This document shows positions 13,043-20,805 of a stretch of 22,806 nt of DNA, piece by piece. This stretch comes from a virus, in the IMG/VR virus record IMGVR_UViG_3300044546_000427, positions 1-22,806 of that record. The stretch is one strand, 5' to 3'. The translations under genes and the position numbers were made by a program. The notes under the pieces were generated by a model. It was not told the origin of the DNA and ran no database searches. It was given only the letters and a program-made list of their open reading frames with translations. Each line of letters starts with the position of its first letter. Position 1 is the stretch's first letter.

Positions 13043-13202
13043 GCTGAACTCTTATAGCGAGGCCGACCTGTTGGCCCTGCTGGATGAGGAGCGCACCCAA
13101 CACCGTAGGGTGTCCATGCTGGAGCGAATTCACCAACGCTACTGCACACTGCGGACTAACCGAGAGCGGATGGAAATAATGAAAGAAGGAAAAAGACCGT
13201 GA
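13014..13202 (+). CDS. About 62-aa helical protein, start uncertain
   Basis: The reading frame gives 'YSEADLLALLDEERTQHRR' and 'MLERIHQRYCTLRTNRERME', a charged helical protein. There is no ATG near the expected start. The TTG at 13014 is chosen because GGAGAG lies five bases before it; this gives a 29-base overlap with the preceding gene. A TTG at 12930 is possible but lacks a ribosome site. No family is recognised. Confidence 0.62.
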   Translation: MLSWRKFQIELNSYSEADLLALLDEERTQHRRVSMLERIHQRYCTLRTNRERMEIMKEGKRP

Positions 13203-13399
13203 GCATTACGCAACAACTAAAACGAATCATCAGGCGCTTGACGCCTGTGGAGATGGCGGCTGCTGAACTGGCTGATGCTGAGCTGCACCGCCTGGAGGCC
13301 CAGAGTGCTGTGGAGTACGCCAACAGCGTGGTGTCTTATGAGGACGCCCGAATCAAACGGTTACGTAAATTTTTAGCAGATGCGGAGAAACAAACATGA
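13199..13399 (+). CDS. 66-aa helical protein, conserved in phages
   Basis: A 66-residue protein from a GTG start that overlaps the previous stop (GTGA), with GAAGGA eight bases upstream. It contains 'LTPVEMAAAELADAELHRLE' and 'AVEYANSVVSYEDARIKRLR', a pattern of two amphipathic helices that I recall in unnamed small phage proteins. A coiled-coil partner role with the 54-aa neighbour is possible but untested. Confidence 0.78.
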   Translation: MSITQQLKRIIRRLTPVEMAAAELADAELHRLEAQSAVEYANSVVSYEDARIKRLRKFLADAEKQT

Positions 13400-13659
13400 G
13401 CATATTGGACGAAATCAAAGTAAACCGCACACCAACTCACATGGTGCGTTCTGCGGCCATAGAGTTGCAAAAAAAGACCAAGGTAATTATGGGCGAGTAC
13501 GTTGAGCGCATCAAGCGTCCTGGTGAGGTCAGCGCACCAGCTCTCAGCATTTGGGAGCGTGGAGTCTACCGTTCAGGCGACGGCGACAGTATGCGTCAGG
13601 TGCCGAGAGAGGGAAGTTTGAAAGCGTTTAGTCTGCCTAGCAGGGGGAATCGGACATGA
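13396..13659 (+). CDS. 87-aa protein conserved in phages, unknown function
   Basis: An 87-residue basic protein. The N-terminal half 'TPTHMVRSAAIELQKKTKVI' is helical, followed by 'YVERIKRPGEVSAPALSIWE' and a C-terminal loop-rich tail with 'WERGVYRSGDGD'. I recall this layout in unannotated phage proteins of betaproteobacterial and pseudomonad phages. It is joined to both neighbours by ATGA overlaps. Confidence 0.78.
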   Translation: MSILDEIKVNRTPTHMVRSAAIELQKKTKVIMGEYVERIKRPGEVSAPALSIWERGVYRSGDGDSMRQVPREGSLKAFSLPSRGNRT

Positions 13660-13775
13660 AAGACGACGATGTTGAAGATTTATTCGCTTATGGCTGGATT
13701 GACACCGCCTTGGCTATTGTCCTCGCGCTGGTGGCGCTAGTGGCGCTGTCCTTTTTTGCGGGGTATCTGATATGA
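13656..13775 (+). CDS. 39-aa single-pass membrane protein
   Basis: A 39-residue protein, MKDDDVEDLFAYGWIDTALA followed by a hydrophobic stretch to the end. Residues about 17-38 form one transmembrane helix; the N-terminal 12 residues are strongly acidic. ATGA overlaps at both ends support translation. The acidic tail would favour an outside-facing N-terminus, as in pinholin-like or signal-arrest peptides, but no lysis gene is nearby, so this is only one option. Confidence 0.68.
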   Translation: MKDDDVEDLFAYGWIDTALAIVLALVALVALSFFAGYLI

Positions 13776-14095
13776 GCCGCTTACTTTTTGCTGCCGCCCG
13801 TGGGGCGAGGATTGAAGATAACGTTTTGGGCCGGTGGACAGGGTCGGAGTCTGTCTACCTTGAGAAAGATATTACGTATTCCTACCGCATCCACCCGGAT
13901 GACGAACACTTGGCCTATGGCCCGATCAGCACGGCGCTGCGGGGTGTGGCACTAACGCGCAACTTCGAAGATTCAAATATACCGTATGTCCGTGTGGAAT
14001 TTGAACGCGAAGACGGCTACTGGAGCAGCACTGAAGAGCAACGCCGTGTATTTTGTTTAATCTTGGCCGAAGCATTGGCCGATGAGGGGATGTAA
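13772..14095 (+). CDS. Tandem paralog A of a 107-aa family
   Basis: A 107-residue protein starting 'MSRLLFAAARGARI'. It shares its N-terminus, the middle block 'YRIHPDDEHLAYGPIST' and the C-terminus 'LAEALADEGM' with the next gene, while residues about 15-36 and 60-90 differ. No function is known to me. The start forms an ATGA overlap with the membrane-protein gene. The last codons (GAT GAG GGG ATG) supply a ribosome site for the next gene. Confidence 0.8.
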   Translation: MSRLLFAAARGARIEDNVLGRWTGSESVYLEKDITYSYRIHPDDEHLAYGPISTALRGVALTRNFEDSNIPYVRVEFEREDGYWSSTEEQRRVFCLILAEALADEGM

Positions 14096-14422
14096 ATGAG
14101 CCGCCTGTTACACGCTGCCGCCCGGGGGGCGAGGATACAAACAAAATGGGTGGACTCAGGAGACTCTTGGCAAGCAACCGGACAACTTGTTTTGGTTGAA
14201 GATATGCGCTATTACCGCATCCACCCGGCAGACGCCCACCTTCAATATGGCCCGATCAGCACGGAGGTACGGAACTATGCACTTGGCCTGCCTCTGACCG
14301 GAACTCGCTGGTTTGCTCGTTTGGCGCTGCACAGTGACGGAGATTTACACGCGCTGTCGCCAAATGATCGCTATGTGTTTTTGTTGCTTGTGGCCGAAGC
14401 ACTGGCCGATGAGGGGATGTGA
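14096..14422 (+). CDS. Tandem paralog B of a 107-aa family
   Basis: A 108-residue protein that starts on the base after paralog A's stop. Conserved blocks are 'MSRLLHAAARGARI' (1-14), 'YRIHPADAHLQYGPIST' and the terminal 'VAEALADEGM'. The intervening segments are unlike those of paralog A, so the pair looks like an old tandem duplication with changed surface segments. The C-terminal codons again provide the GAGGGG ribosome site for the following gene. Function unknown. Confidence 0.8.
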   Translation: MSRLLHAAARGARIQTKWVDSGDSWQATGQLVLVEDMRYYRIHPADAHLQYGPISTEVRNYALGLPLTGTRWFARLALHSDGDLHALSPNDRYVFLLLVAEALADEGM

Positions 14423-14715
14423 TGACTGACATTGAAATCGACAAGGCGCTGGCGCTGGCTATTGGGTACAAGCTGTTTGATGTTAAGGTCCACGACAATA
14501 TGTGGGCAGTTGTTGTGTACAACGGTAGTTGGCGCGTGTTCTCCCACCGCGACTGGCACGTGATCGGCCCGATTGCGGAGAGGTATAACGCATTCCCACA
14601 TCAATCAAGTGTAGGCACTTGGTCAGCTTGTATTGGCGGTGCAGACGCATGGGTTGACCACATACATACCCCGCAGAAAGCAATTGCATTGGCCGTGATA
14701 GGAGCAACAAAATGA
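14422..14715 (+). CDS. Phage ABA-sandwich/DUF2591-like protein
   Basis: A 97-residue protein with 'IDKALALAIGYKLFDVKVH' at the N-terminus, 'DWHVIGPIAERYNAFP' in the middle and 'TPQKAIALAVIGATK' at the C-terminus. This order matches the small phage ABA-sandwich or DUF2591 (NinX-like) proteins, whose role is unknown. The match is from memory. A GTG at 14419 is possible; the ATG at 14422 is chosen because GAGGGG lies five bases before it. Its stop overlaps the next start by ATGA. Confidence 0.75.
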   Translation: MTDIEIDKALALAIGYKLFDVKVHDNMWAVVVYNGSWRVFSHRDWHVIGPIAERYNAFPHQSSVGTWSACIGGADAWVDHIHTPQKAIALAVIGATK

Positions 14716-15284
14716 CAGGATTTAAATCAAAGCGCCAAGCAGCGCAGAACAAGATGAATGATGCCGCCGACACGCTGTCGATTGTGTACCAGCGAGGTTT
14801 TGCCGATGGCAAGAAGGCAGCACAGCCAGAGCAGGAGCCAACCCAGTGGCGTGACATGGTTGTAGTCAGCCTAGTCCGCGAGGGTATCAACAAGCACAGG
14901 GCGCGGGAATTGGCGGATCACTTTGCCACCCCACTTGCAGCAGCGCAGCCAGAACACATGACATGCATAGGAAAAGACCCGCGATGCCCCTGCCAAGACG
15001 GAGATGCGTGTCATTACAAAGACTGTGGGAATACGAAGGCACGGCCAGTAGCACAGCCAGAGCAGGAGCCTGTGGCGTGGTATCACGATGACTTTGACAC
15101 GTTAGAGTTGAGTCGCGTTCAGCGTGTTGGATGGAAGCCCCTTTACACCACCCCACCCGCAGCACAGCGCCCGTGGGTAGGGCTGACGGATGAAGACAGG
15201 CGTAAATTTGCGGCGGCTCAGTATGGCTGGGAAGATTTGCTTATTGCGGCAGAAGCCAAACTAAAGGAGCGCAATCATGGCTGA
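14712..15284 (+). CDS. Modular 'AQPEQEP' repeat protein
   Basis: A 190-residue mosaic protein. 'AQPEQEP' occurs at residues 37-43 and 114-120, and a shorter 'AQPE' at 78-81; the first two copies share an exact 20-base DNA repeat (14820-14839, 15051-15070). A Cys-rich insert follows (C85, C92, C94, C100, C105), possibly a metal site. The C-terminus carries 'AQRPWVGLTDED' (151-162) and 'EAKLKERN', a module shared with the next two genes. Such modules are frequent in phages of the Comamonadaceae/Burkholderiales as I recall; no function is known. Confidence 0.82.
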   Translation: MTGFKSKRQAAQNKMNDAADTLSIVYQRGFADGKKAAQPEQEPTQWRDMVVVSLVREGINKHRARELADHFATPLAAAQPEHMTCIGKDPRCPCQDGDACHYKDCGNTKARPVAQPEQEPVAWYHDDFDTLELSRVQRVGWKPLYTTPPAAQRPWVGLTDEDRRKFAAAQYGWEDLLIAAEAKLKERNHG

Positions 15285-15570
15285 GAAGAGATGTGTATAT
15301 AAATGCGGCGCTTGGAACTGCGGCAGTTATCAATTTAATTTATACAAAGATGACATTGACCAAGGTGATCTGTGTGATGTGCATTACTGGCAAACAAAAG
15401 CACAGCGCCCGTGGCAGGGGCTGACGGATGAGGAAATTTTAAGCACAGACCCTTGGGAAATTTTACGCGCAGACCCTTGGATGGGAACATCAGACTCAAA
15501 TATCAATCCGTACCAAATTTTGCTCAAAGTCCGAACCTTGGAAGCCAAACTGAAGGAGCGGAACACATGA
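15277..15570 (+). CDS. 97-aa protein with shared C-terminal module
   Basis: A 97-residue protein. The N-terminus has a Cys pattern 'KRCVYKCGAWNCG', with a later 'LCDVHYW', that could hold a zinc ion (C6, C10, C15 and C33). The module 'AQRPWQGLTDEEIL' follows, then 'EILSTDPW' directly repeated as 'EILRADPW', and the C-terminal 'LEAKLKERNT'. An AAGGAG ribosome site seven bases upstream sits inside the previous gene's last codons. Function unknown. Confidence 0.8.
   Translation: MAEKRCVYKCGAWNCGSYQFNLYKDDIDQGDLCDVHYWQTKAQRPWQGLTDEEILSTDPWEILRADPWMGTSDSNINPYQILLKVRTLEAKLKERNT
15432..15479 (+). repeat. 24-bp in-frame tandem repeat
   Basis: Two adjacent 24-base units (15432-15455, 15456-15479), identical at 22 positions, each encoding an EILxxDPW octapeptide. 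The repeat keeps the reading frame, so it looks like a recent internal duplication. Confidence 0.75.
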
Positions 15571-15794
15571 GAGACGACCCTGAAACAGATTTCTACCGCG
15601 CTTGGAATGCAGGGCAAGTAAGCCGTGTAAGCGATGGAGAAAGAATGAAACCAACGATCAACAATCAGCGCCAGTGGGTAGGGCTGGATGAGGACGAGAT
15701 ACTTGATTTGTTTGACAGGAACAATGTTTACGGCAGCAAGTGGATTGAGTTTGCCCGTACTGTGGAAGCCAAGCTGAAGGAGAAGAACACATGA
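15567..15794 (+). CDS. 75-aa protein with shared C-terminal module
   Basis: A 75-residue protein beginning 'MRDDPETDFYRAWNAGQVSR'. The middle has 'QRQWVGLDEDEILDLF', a diverged form of the module in the two preceding genes, and it ends 'VEAKLKEKNT'. The start at 15567 forms an ATGA overlap and has AAGGAG eight bases upstream. It is the third member of the local module family. Function unknown. Confidence 0.78.
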   Translation: MRDDPETDFYRAWNAGQVSRVSDGERMKPTINNQRQWVGLDEDEILDLFDRNNVYGSKWIEFARTVEAKLKEKNT

Positions 15795-15886
15795 CCGACT
15801 GGCCCTTCCCCACTGAACTACCTAAACCGCAGCCAAGCAAGCCTATACCTTTTAACCCCAACAATCACGAGGACGCGCCGTGGTAA
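15791..15886 (+). CDS. 31-aa proline-rich peptide
   Basis: A 31-residue, Pro-rich, probably unstructured peptide: 'MTDWPFPTELPKPQPSKP' and a short acidic end 'HEDAPW'. It overlaps the previous gene by ATGA and has AAGGAG upstream. Function unknown; translation is supported by context only. Confidence 0.6.
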   Translation: MTDWPFPTELPKPQPSKPIPFNPNNHEDAPW

Positions 15887-16113
15887 AAGATGATGAGGAT
15901 TTTGAACGAATTATGCACGAGCAAAAGTACAATATGAGAGACAAACGCATTCCCAAACAGAAACGAGTAGGTGAGCCACTGTCTGTGGTCTACTCAATCA
16001 AGCTAACCCAGAGCCAGCGTATTGCACTGATACGTTTAGGCCCACAATGGATGAGGAATCAAGTTGAACGATCTACCGAATTTCGCAGCCTGGGATCGCC
16101 AGACGCTCGATAA
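15880..16113 (+). CDS. 77-aa basic protein, possible ribbon-helix-helix
   Basis: A 77-residue protein from a GTG start, with GAGGA six bases upstream. The first half is charged and flexible. The second half 'VVYSIKLTQSQRIALIRLG' followed by 'WMRNQVE' reads as a beta strand and two helices, similar to ribbon-helix-helix DNA-binding proteins in which the strand contacts DNA. This is a pattern guess, not a firm family match. It overlaps the previous gene by seven bases. Confidence 0.7.
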   Translation: MVKDDEDFERIMHEQKYNMRDKRIPKQKRVGEPLSVVYSIKLTQSQRIALIRLGPQWMRNQVERSTEFRSLGSPDAR

Positions 16114-16228
16114 ATTTGCGCTTGAGGTCTACCTAAAGTTGCAGCAGCAGCAGGACCAGCTTGAGCAACTCAGGGGCGACCTCAAGGACGCCATAGCAGC
16201 ATACCGCTTACGAAATCTGCGTGATTGA
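16064..16228 (+). CDS. 54-aa coiled-coil phage protein
   Basis: A 54-residue protein from a TTG start with GAGGA six bases upstream. It reads 'NDLPNFAAWDRQTLDKFA' then a Gln-rich coiled coil 'QQQQDQLEQLRGDLKDA'. I recall small phage proteins with the same N-terminus and helix. It is the last gene of the rightward operon; its final 21 bases overlap the end of the convergent leftward gene (16208), with no terminator between them. Confidence 0.75.
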   Translation: MNDLPNFAAWDRQTLDKFALEVYLKLQQQQDQLEQLRGDLKDAIAAYRLRNLRD

Positions 16229-16522
16229 GATATCGGTGGCAGTGGCGTTGCGGATAACAGCCACCTTGTCACCCGGTGAGCAAGCCACATACTCGATGCA
16301 ACTGGTTGGCAGCATCGCTGAGGTTGTGATGCTGGCGGTAGGGTTGCTGCCAATCGCAAAGTGGCAGTGCGCCCCTCCACCGTTCGCCAGGCGCAGCATG
16401 GTGACGCCAGCCCCCACTGCCGTGGACTGTGCGCTGGTGGCTGTGACCGTCATCACCTGGGTGGTGCCAAGCGCGCCAAAGGTAGTCAGTTGCCCGTTGT
16501 CGTCCCGAAATAGCTTGCTCAT
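16208..16522 (-). CDS. Small beta-rich virion-associated protein
   Basis: A 104-residue protein starting 'MSKLFRDDNGQLTTFGALG'. The rest is Ala/Thr/Ser-rich with alternating hydrophobic residues, including 'VMTVTATSAQSTAVG', 'CHFAIGSNPTASITTS' and 'YVACSPGDKVAVIRN', a pattern expected of a beta-sandwich. I recall similar small proteins at the end of phage structural operons, probably decoration or head-tail proteins; the role is inferred. GAAGGA lies six or more bases before the ATG. It is the last gene of the leftward late block in this window. Confidence 0.78.
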   Translation of the reverse strand: MSKLFRDDNGQLTTFGALGTTQVMTVTATSAQSTAVGAGVTMLRLANGGGAHCHFAIGSNPTASITTSAMLPTSCIEYVACSPGDKVAVIRNATATDISITQIS

Positions 16523-16539
16523 TGTGGTTCCTTCAAAAG

Positions 16540-18321
16540 TTATCGGTTAAGTCTTCCCAGCCTCAAAAGCTCCTCTTGCTCTGGCGAAAGAATTTTTTGG
16601 TTGGTAAAAGTTGGCAGACCCATCAAAGCTCGCAAAGATGCCTCATTGCTACCCGCCAGCGCGTTAAGACCCGGAGGATTGTAAGTTGGGATAGCGCGGC
16701 TCTGGGCAAACGGGGACATCAGGTAACTTCGTGCTGCGCCTGAAATTGCTTGCGGAATAAATGGAACCGCTGCAGCGGCCAACCCAGGAGTACCTGCGGC
16801 CATCATGCCAGCACCACCCATAGCCACGCTCGTAGGCAATATATTTGCCATGTTGGATAGTCCAAATGTAGCTTGCGAACCGGGAGTGCCCATAGTGTTG
16901 GGCGGTGTCATAACAGGCCGCGCGATGTTTGCAAAACGCGCAATCAAATCTAAGTCGCCAGTAAAATACCGACCCCTATTTTGCAGATCATTTGCCAACT
17001 GCCGAGAATTGACAGAGCCGCCCCCTTCTATAATCGCATCTTCAACCGCATGACTGACGGCCATTCGTTTTCGGGACGCGCGGAATTGATCAAGCATTGC
17101 TTGCGTGTTAGGGTTTCCAGCTTGGGTTAGTTGCCGTTCAATTTGGTCTTCTAAGGCGTTGCCAATAGCACGTTGAGCCAAGCCTAATTCATTGTCACCT
17201 TTCGCCATATTTGCGCGCGACGAATCTCGCAAGTTACGTGTCGCTTTAATTGCATCGGCAGAATCAAACTGCCCTACGCGATAGTTGTTAACTAATTTTT
17301 GCACTGGCTCCGGAATAGCGTTGGGAAATGATTTTCCGCCGCCAGTATATGCAGCCAATACATTGTCAAGCGCGGTGTTAAATTGTGGGTCTGCAGGTAC
17401 TACGCCAATACGGTTTAATGGCTCATAGCCTTTTTGATATTCGTCTTCACGAATCTTTTTCATGCTAGTGCGCGTTAACGGATCGTTTTCACCAATCCCC
17501 GTCGCGCGCCGCGCAAGCCGATCAGTAACTTGCTGGTTTTGAACCGACGCTTCTTGTTGAGTGCGAGTTTTTCCGGCCAATCGCTCAAGCAAAACATTTT
17601 GTGCATTAGGCGTCACGCTGCCTGGCGTTGTAACAAACCCTTCAGCTTGCGCTTGCCGAATTGTTGCATCACGCACTGCGTTGCGTTGCTGTTGGCCCTG
17701 CAAGTTAGCTTGTCTAGCTTGCGCTGCCCCAATTGCAAGCCCTGGCACGGCCATAGAAGTGGCGGCGCCAAGCAGCGGCTCTCCGGTAACTTCAGTGACG
17801 CCCTGCCCAGCAACCCCCGCGCCGCCGCCCATAGCGGCCATAGTGCCTGCTGCGCGGGTCTGTCCCATCAGCGTAGGTGCAGCGGCACGTATGGCAGGCG
17901 CACCGCCCAGCAATCCACCTGTGGCCCCTTGAATTCCAACATCTAACAGTCGTTGAAGCGGCGTAGTTTTGCCTTGCGGCTCTTTGATAAGGCCAGCACT
18001 TTTTAGGAGTTCTGCTACCGGCTGGCGGGGCGCCGTTACGTTTGGTGCCAAGTCTGGTCGGCCTGCCGCAGTCATCGCTGTGCCATACGCCATTTTTCCA
18101 AGGTTGACAACATTCTCAGGCGCGGTAAGAAGCACATCGGCGGCGCCTGCTAATGCTTTGTACGGGGCGCTTGTTGCGATATCTAATGTAGAGGCAGCGC
18201 GTTTATCGCCGCCAAATATTTGGGCGGCAAATTCTTCAATCTGGGCAGGCGTCGCGTCGTCCGGGCCTTCGATGACATGGACCGCGCCGTCTGGCCCTTG
18301 AACACGGTATTTGGTAGCCAT
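16540..18321 (-). CDS. Internal virion/ejection-type protein (593 aa)
   Basis: A 593-residue protein. The N-terminus 'MATKYRVQGPDGAVHVIEGP' followed by 'ATPAQIEEFAAQIFG' is a short conserved domain seen at the start of phage internal-virion proteins. Residues about 110-200 and 480-540 are Ala/Gly-rich and could insert in membranes; the middle (210-440) is helical and charged with many Gln and Arg. It ends 'SPEQEELLRLGRLNR'. The likely role is DNA ejection through the cell envelope, inferred from composition and from the two similar genes upstream. Its start overlaps the previous stop by one base. Confidence 0.78.
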   Translation of the reverse strand: MATKYRVQGPDGAVHVIEGPDDATPAQIEEFAAQIFGGDKRAASTLDIATSAPYKALAGAADVLLTAPENVVNLGKMAYGTAMTAAGRPDLAPNVTAPRQPVAELLKSAGLIKEPQGKTTPLQRLLDVGIQGATGGLLGGAPAIRAAAPTLMGQTRAAGTMAAMGGGAGVAGQGVTEVTGEPLLGAATSMAVPGLAIGAAQARQANLQGQQQRNAVRDATIRQAQAEGFVTTPGSVTPNAQNVLLERLAGKTRTQQEASVQNQQVTDRLARRATGIGENDPLTRTSMKKIREDEYQKGYEPLNRIGVVPADPQFNTALDNVLAAYTGGGKSFPNAIPEPVQKLVNNYRVGQFDSADAIKATRNLRDSSRANMAKGDNELGLAQRAIGNALEDQIERQLTQAGNPNTQAMLDQFRASRKRMAVSHAVEDAIIEGGGSVNSRQLANDLQNRGRYFTGDLDLIARFANIARPVMTPPNTMGTPGSQATFGLSNMANILPTSVAMGGAGMMAAGTPGLAAAAVPFIPQAISGAARSYLMSPFAQSRAIPTYNPPGLNALAGSNEASLRALMGLPTFTNQKILSPEQEELLRLGRLNR

Positions 18322-19646
18322 TATTTGCTTTCTTTGCCTAAGTATTTGAACCCGCCAGTGCCTGATGCAACGTACTTTTTAAGCCCTGGGCTGTCAAACA
18401 GAGATTGACCGCCAGCGCCTGAGTACCAAGCATCATCAGCACCTCGAAGCGTTTTGTTTGTGGCCCACCAGCTTTCCAAGAATTCTTTGCGTTTGATGTC
18501 ACGTTTAAGTTGCTCTTTAGCCACATCAATAATGAATCGGTTAGCATCTACGGTGTTGCCTAACTGAGCGCCAGTATCTGTAATACGCCGGGCATCAGCT
18601 TCTGTTTGTGGACCTTTCTGCTCAAGCTGTTTCTGTAGCACCGCTTGCTGAGTAGCGGCCAAGAATGTTTGCGCGTCGGTAGCAATCCTATTTGCTTCTG
18701 GAACGCCTAGCGCAGCCAATACCGACGCCCCGGCTTTTTGAACTTCCGTGCCAAAACCAGTTGTAAACCCCTTGTTAAGAATTTGAGACTGAACATCTAA
18801 CGACGGCAGCGTTTTTTGCGCCAAAGCCGCTGCGGCGCTTGCGTCCCCAAAGTTTTTTACGTTGAATTCGCCCATGCCTTTTTGTTCAGCATTCTCTAGT
18901 ATCGGCCCACCTACGCTGACATTTGTTCTCGGCGCAATTTGTTGACGATATTGGCCGAGTTGACTTACGCCTGCTTGGCCTGTTCCTGCAAGCGGCGCGC
19001 CTTGGAGGTACTCTACCGCCCGTATGTCTGTGGGCATTGCCTCATAGGGCAATTCATTTGGCACTATTTTTCTTGTTCCATCGCTAAAGGCTTGAACTAA
19101 AGCTGGTTTGCCGCCCATCATAATTGACTGCGCTTGCCCAACTGGTTGAGGTGGCCGCATAAATTCCATTAGTTTTTCTGCTGCTTCTTTTCTTGGCAAT
19201 GTACGTAGCAGTTCAATTTGATCAGGCGATAAAATTGGTCGTCGCGCTGCCGCTGTCAAATTAGGGGATGTTAATTCTTGCATCGATGAAGGCGTCGTAG
19301 GTTCCCCTCCAGCTTGTCGTTTTAAGAGATTGTCAAACGCAAGTTGTCTTGCTCTTTCCGTTTTTGCATCTTCCAACTTCTGCTTCATTGCCATCTGAGT
19401 CAGCGCACCCGTCTGCGCTTTTTCGTACCCGGCTTGGCCTGCCTCAAACGCGCCACCTAGAGCCTCGCCAATACCAATGCGCCGGGTGCTTTCCCCGCCA
19501 GCCTTCAGCAAGGCTGCTGACGCTGCCAGCATTGCATTGCGCTGCATAGCAGCACGTTGCTCTGGCGTCAGGTACTCGTCCAATGCGTTACCGCCACCAC
19601 CGCCAAAGGCGCTGCCAAGCAGTCCCTCTAAATTAAAGTCAGCCAT
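18321..19646 (-). CDS. Internal virion/ejection-type protein (441 aa)
   Basis: A 441-residue protein with an N-terminal Gly-rich stretch, 'LTPEQRAAMQRNAMLAASAA' and 'IGEALGGAFEAGQAGYEKA' (about 58-76). The conserved C-terminal region has 'DAQTFLAATQQAVLQKQLEQ', then 'GPQTEADARRITDTGAQLG' and 'GAGGQSLFDSPGLKKY'. I recall this combination in phage proteins next to ejection and tail genes. Predicted mostly helical; function inferred as an internal virion component. It is three bases downstream of the previous gene in the operon. Confidence 0.8.
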   Translation of the reverse strand: MADFNLEGLLGSAFGGGGGNALDEYLTPEQRAAMQRNAMLAASAALLKAGGESTRRIGIGEALGGAFEAGQAGYEKAQTGALTQMAMKQKLEDAKTERARQLAFDNLLKRQAGGEPTTPSSMQELTSPNLTAAARRPILSPDQIELLRTLPRKEAAEKLMEFMRPPQPVGQAQSIMMGGKPALVQAFSDGTRKIVPNELPYEAMPTDIRAVEYLQGAPLAGTGQAGVSQLGQYRQQIAPRTNVSVGGPILENAEQKGMGEFNVKNFGDASAAAALAQKTLPSLDVQSQILNKGFTTGFGTEVQKAGASVLAALGVPEANRIATDAQTFLAATQQAVLQKQLEQKGPQTEADARRITDTGAQLGNTVDANRFIIDVAKEQLKRDIKRKEFLESWWATNKTLRGADDAWYSGAGGQSLFDSPGLKKYVASGTGGFKYLGKESK

Positions 19647-19649
19647 GAT

Positions 19650-20801
19650 TTATCCCCCCAACAAACCAAGAATACCGCCAATTGCAGCACCTGGAAGACC
19701 ACCGAATTGGTAACCGTATCCAGCCCCACCTAGTGCAGAAGACAATGGATTCTTGTAGGTTGGAGACGTTTGGCTACCGCCAGCATTAGGTAACGCAGTG
19801 GACATTGCCTGCTGAGTAATGCCCAGCTTCTCTAATCCAATACCGCGCAGTGCATCAAGTTGCGCCTGGGTCATTTGCTGCTGCGCTGACCCTACGCCCA
19901 TGACAGCCTGTGCGCCACCAAGACCAAGGCTCTGCTGTTGCGCTCCGAGTGCGCCTAACTGTCCAGCAGCACCAAGACGCTGTGCATTGGCGGCAGCGTA
20001 AGCCTGTTGGTTAGCTAGGTCAGACTGCTGCGCCAACTGAGCGTTGAACTGAGCCATTGCATTCTGCGCTGCTGCATTACCGCCCATCGCAGCGTTGATG
20101 GCACCAGCACCATACTGAGCCGCACCAGTACCTTGTGCTGCTGTTTGGAGGTTAGCCTGCTGCTGTCGTGCCAGGTCTTGCTGCATCAGGTTGGCGCTGG
20201 TGTCAAAGCCTTGCTGTCTGAGCTGCGCTGACATCTGCGCCACCTTGTCAGCATAGGCTTGGTTGGTGGCTGCTGTTGCTACACCCTGGCGTGTACCGCC
20301 AAATGCTTTGGCCCTGGTTGCAGCTTCACCTAGCTGCTGCACAGCCGCCTGCCGTGCGGATTCAATGTCACCCAACACACCAGTGGATTTTCCCGTGGTA
20401 GCGTCATACCCGCCAATGACATTGCTGATGTACGGGTTCATGTAGTTGCTGATGTCGCTCATCTTTGCTTGAGCAGCAGTGACATCAGTTGGTGTGTAGC
20501 CAACAGCACCAATCTGGTTGGACAGACCAGCGTTGACGCCGCCTGTGTAGTAAGGGTTGAACTGAGCCGCTTGGTTGGCGTATTCGGCTGCAAGGTTGGT
20601 GGTTCCAAGACCTTGACCCGCCAAACCAGTATTCACCATCTGCTGCTCACCAGCCCGATAGATGGGGTTGAAGTCAGCAAACTCCCTGACGGGTAACGCC
20701 GAGGCTACGCCCTGCGCCTGCTGCAAGTTCTGCAGGTAGGCAGCTTTAATTGTGGGGTCAATTTGTGTGGTGACTGTCTGGCTTCCGCCGCTTTTGCTCA
20801 T
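19650..20801 (-). CDS. Ala/Gln-rich internal virion/ejection-type protein (383 aa)
   Basis: A 383-residue protein with the N-terminus 'SGGSQTVTTQIDPTIKAAYL', a long Ala/Gln-rich helical body and the conserved 'AKAFGGTRQGVATAATNQAY' near residue 170. It ends in a Gly-rich hydrophobic tail, 'FGGLPGAAIGGILGLLGG', resembling a glycine zipper that can insert in membranes. I recall very similar proteins in podovirus-like genomes as probable DNA injection proteins. The start has GGAG seven bases upstream. Confidence 0.82.
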   Translation of the reverse strand: MSKSGGSQTVTTQIDPTIKAAYLQNLQQAQGVASALPVREFADFNPIYRAGEQQMVNTGLAGQGLGTTNLAAEYANQAAQFNPYYTGGVNAGLSNQIGAVGYTPTDVTAAQAKMSDISNYMNPYISNVIGGYDATTGKSTGVLGDIESARQAAVQQLGEAATRAKAFGGTRQGVATAATNQAYADKVAQMSAQLRQQGFDTSANLMQQDLARQQQANLQTAAQGTGAAQYGAGAINAAMGGNAAAQNAMAQFNAQLAQQSDLANQQAYAAANAQRLGAAGQLGALGAQQQSLGLGGAQAVMGVGSAQQQMTQAQLDALRGIGLEKLGITQQAMSTALPNAGGSQTSPTYKNPLSSALGGAGYGYQFGGLPGAAIGGILGLLGG

Positions 20802-20805
20802 GGTG

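Noticed and set aside
14712-15794. Diversity-generating retroelement from the repeated modules
   Set aside because: No reverse transcriptase, and differences between copies are not confined to adenines of a template repeat.
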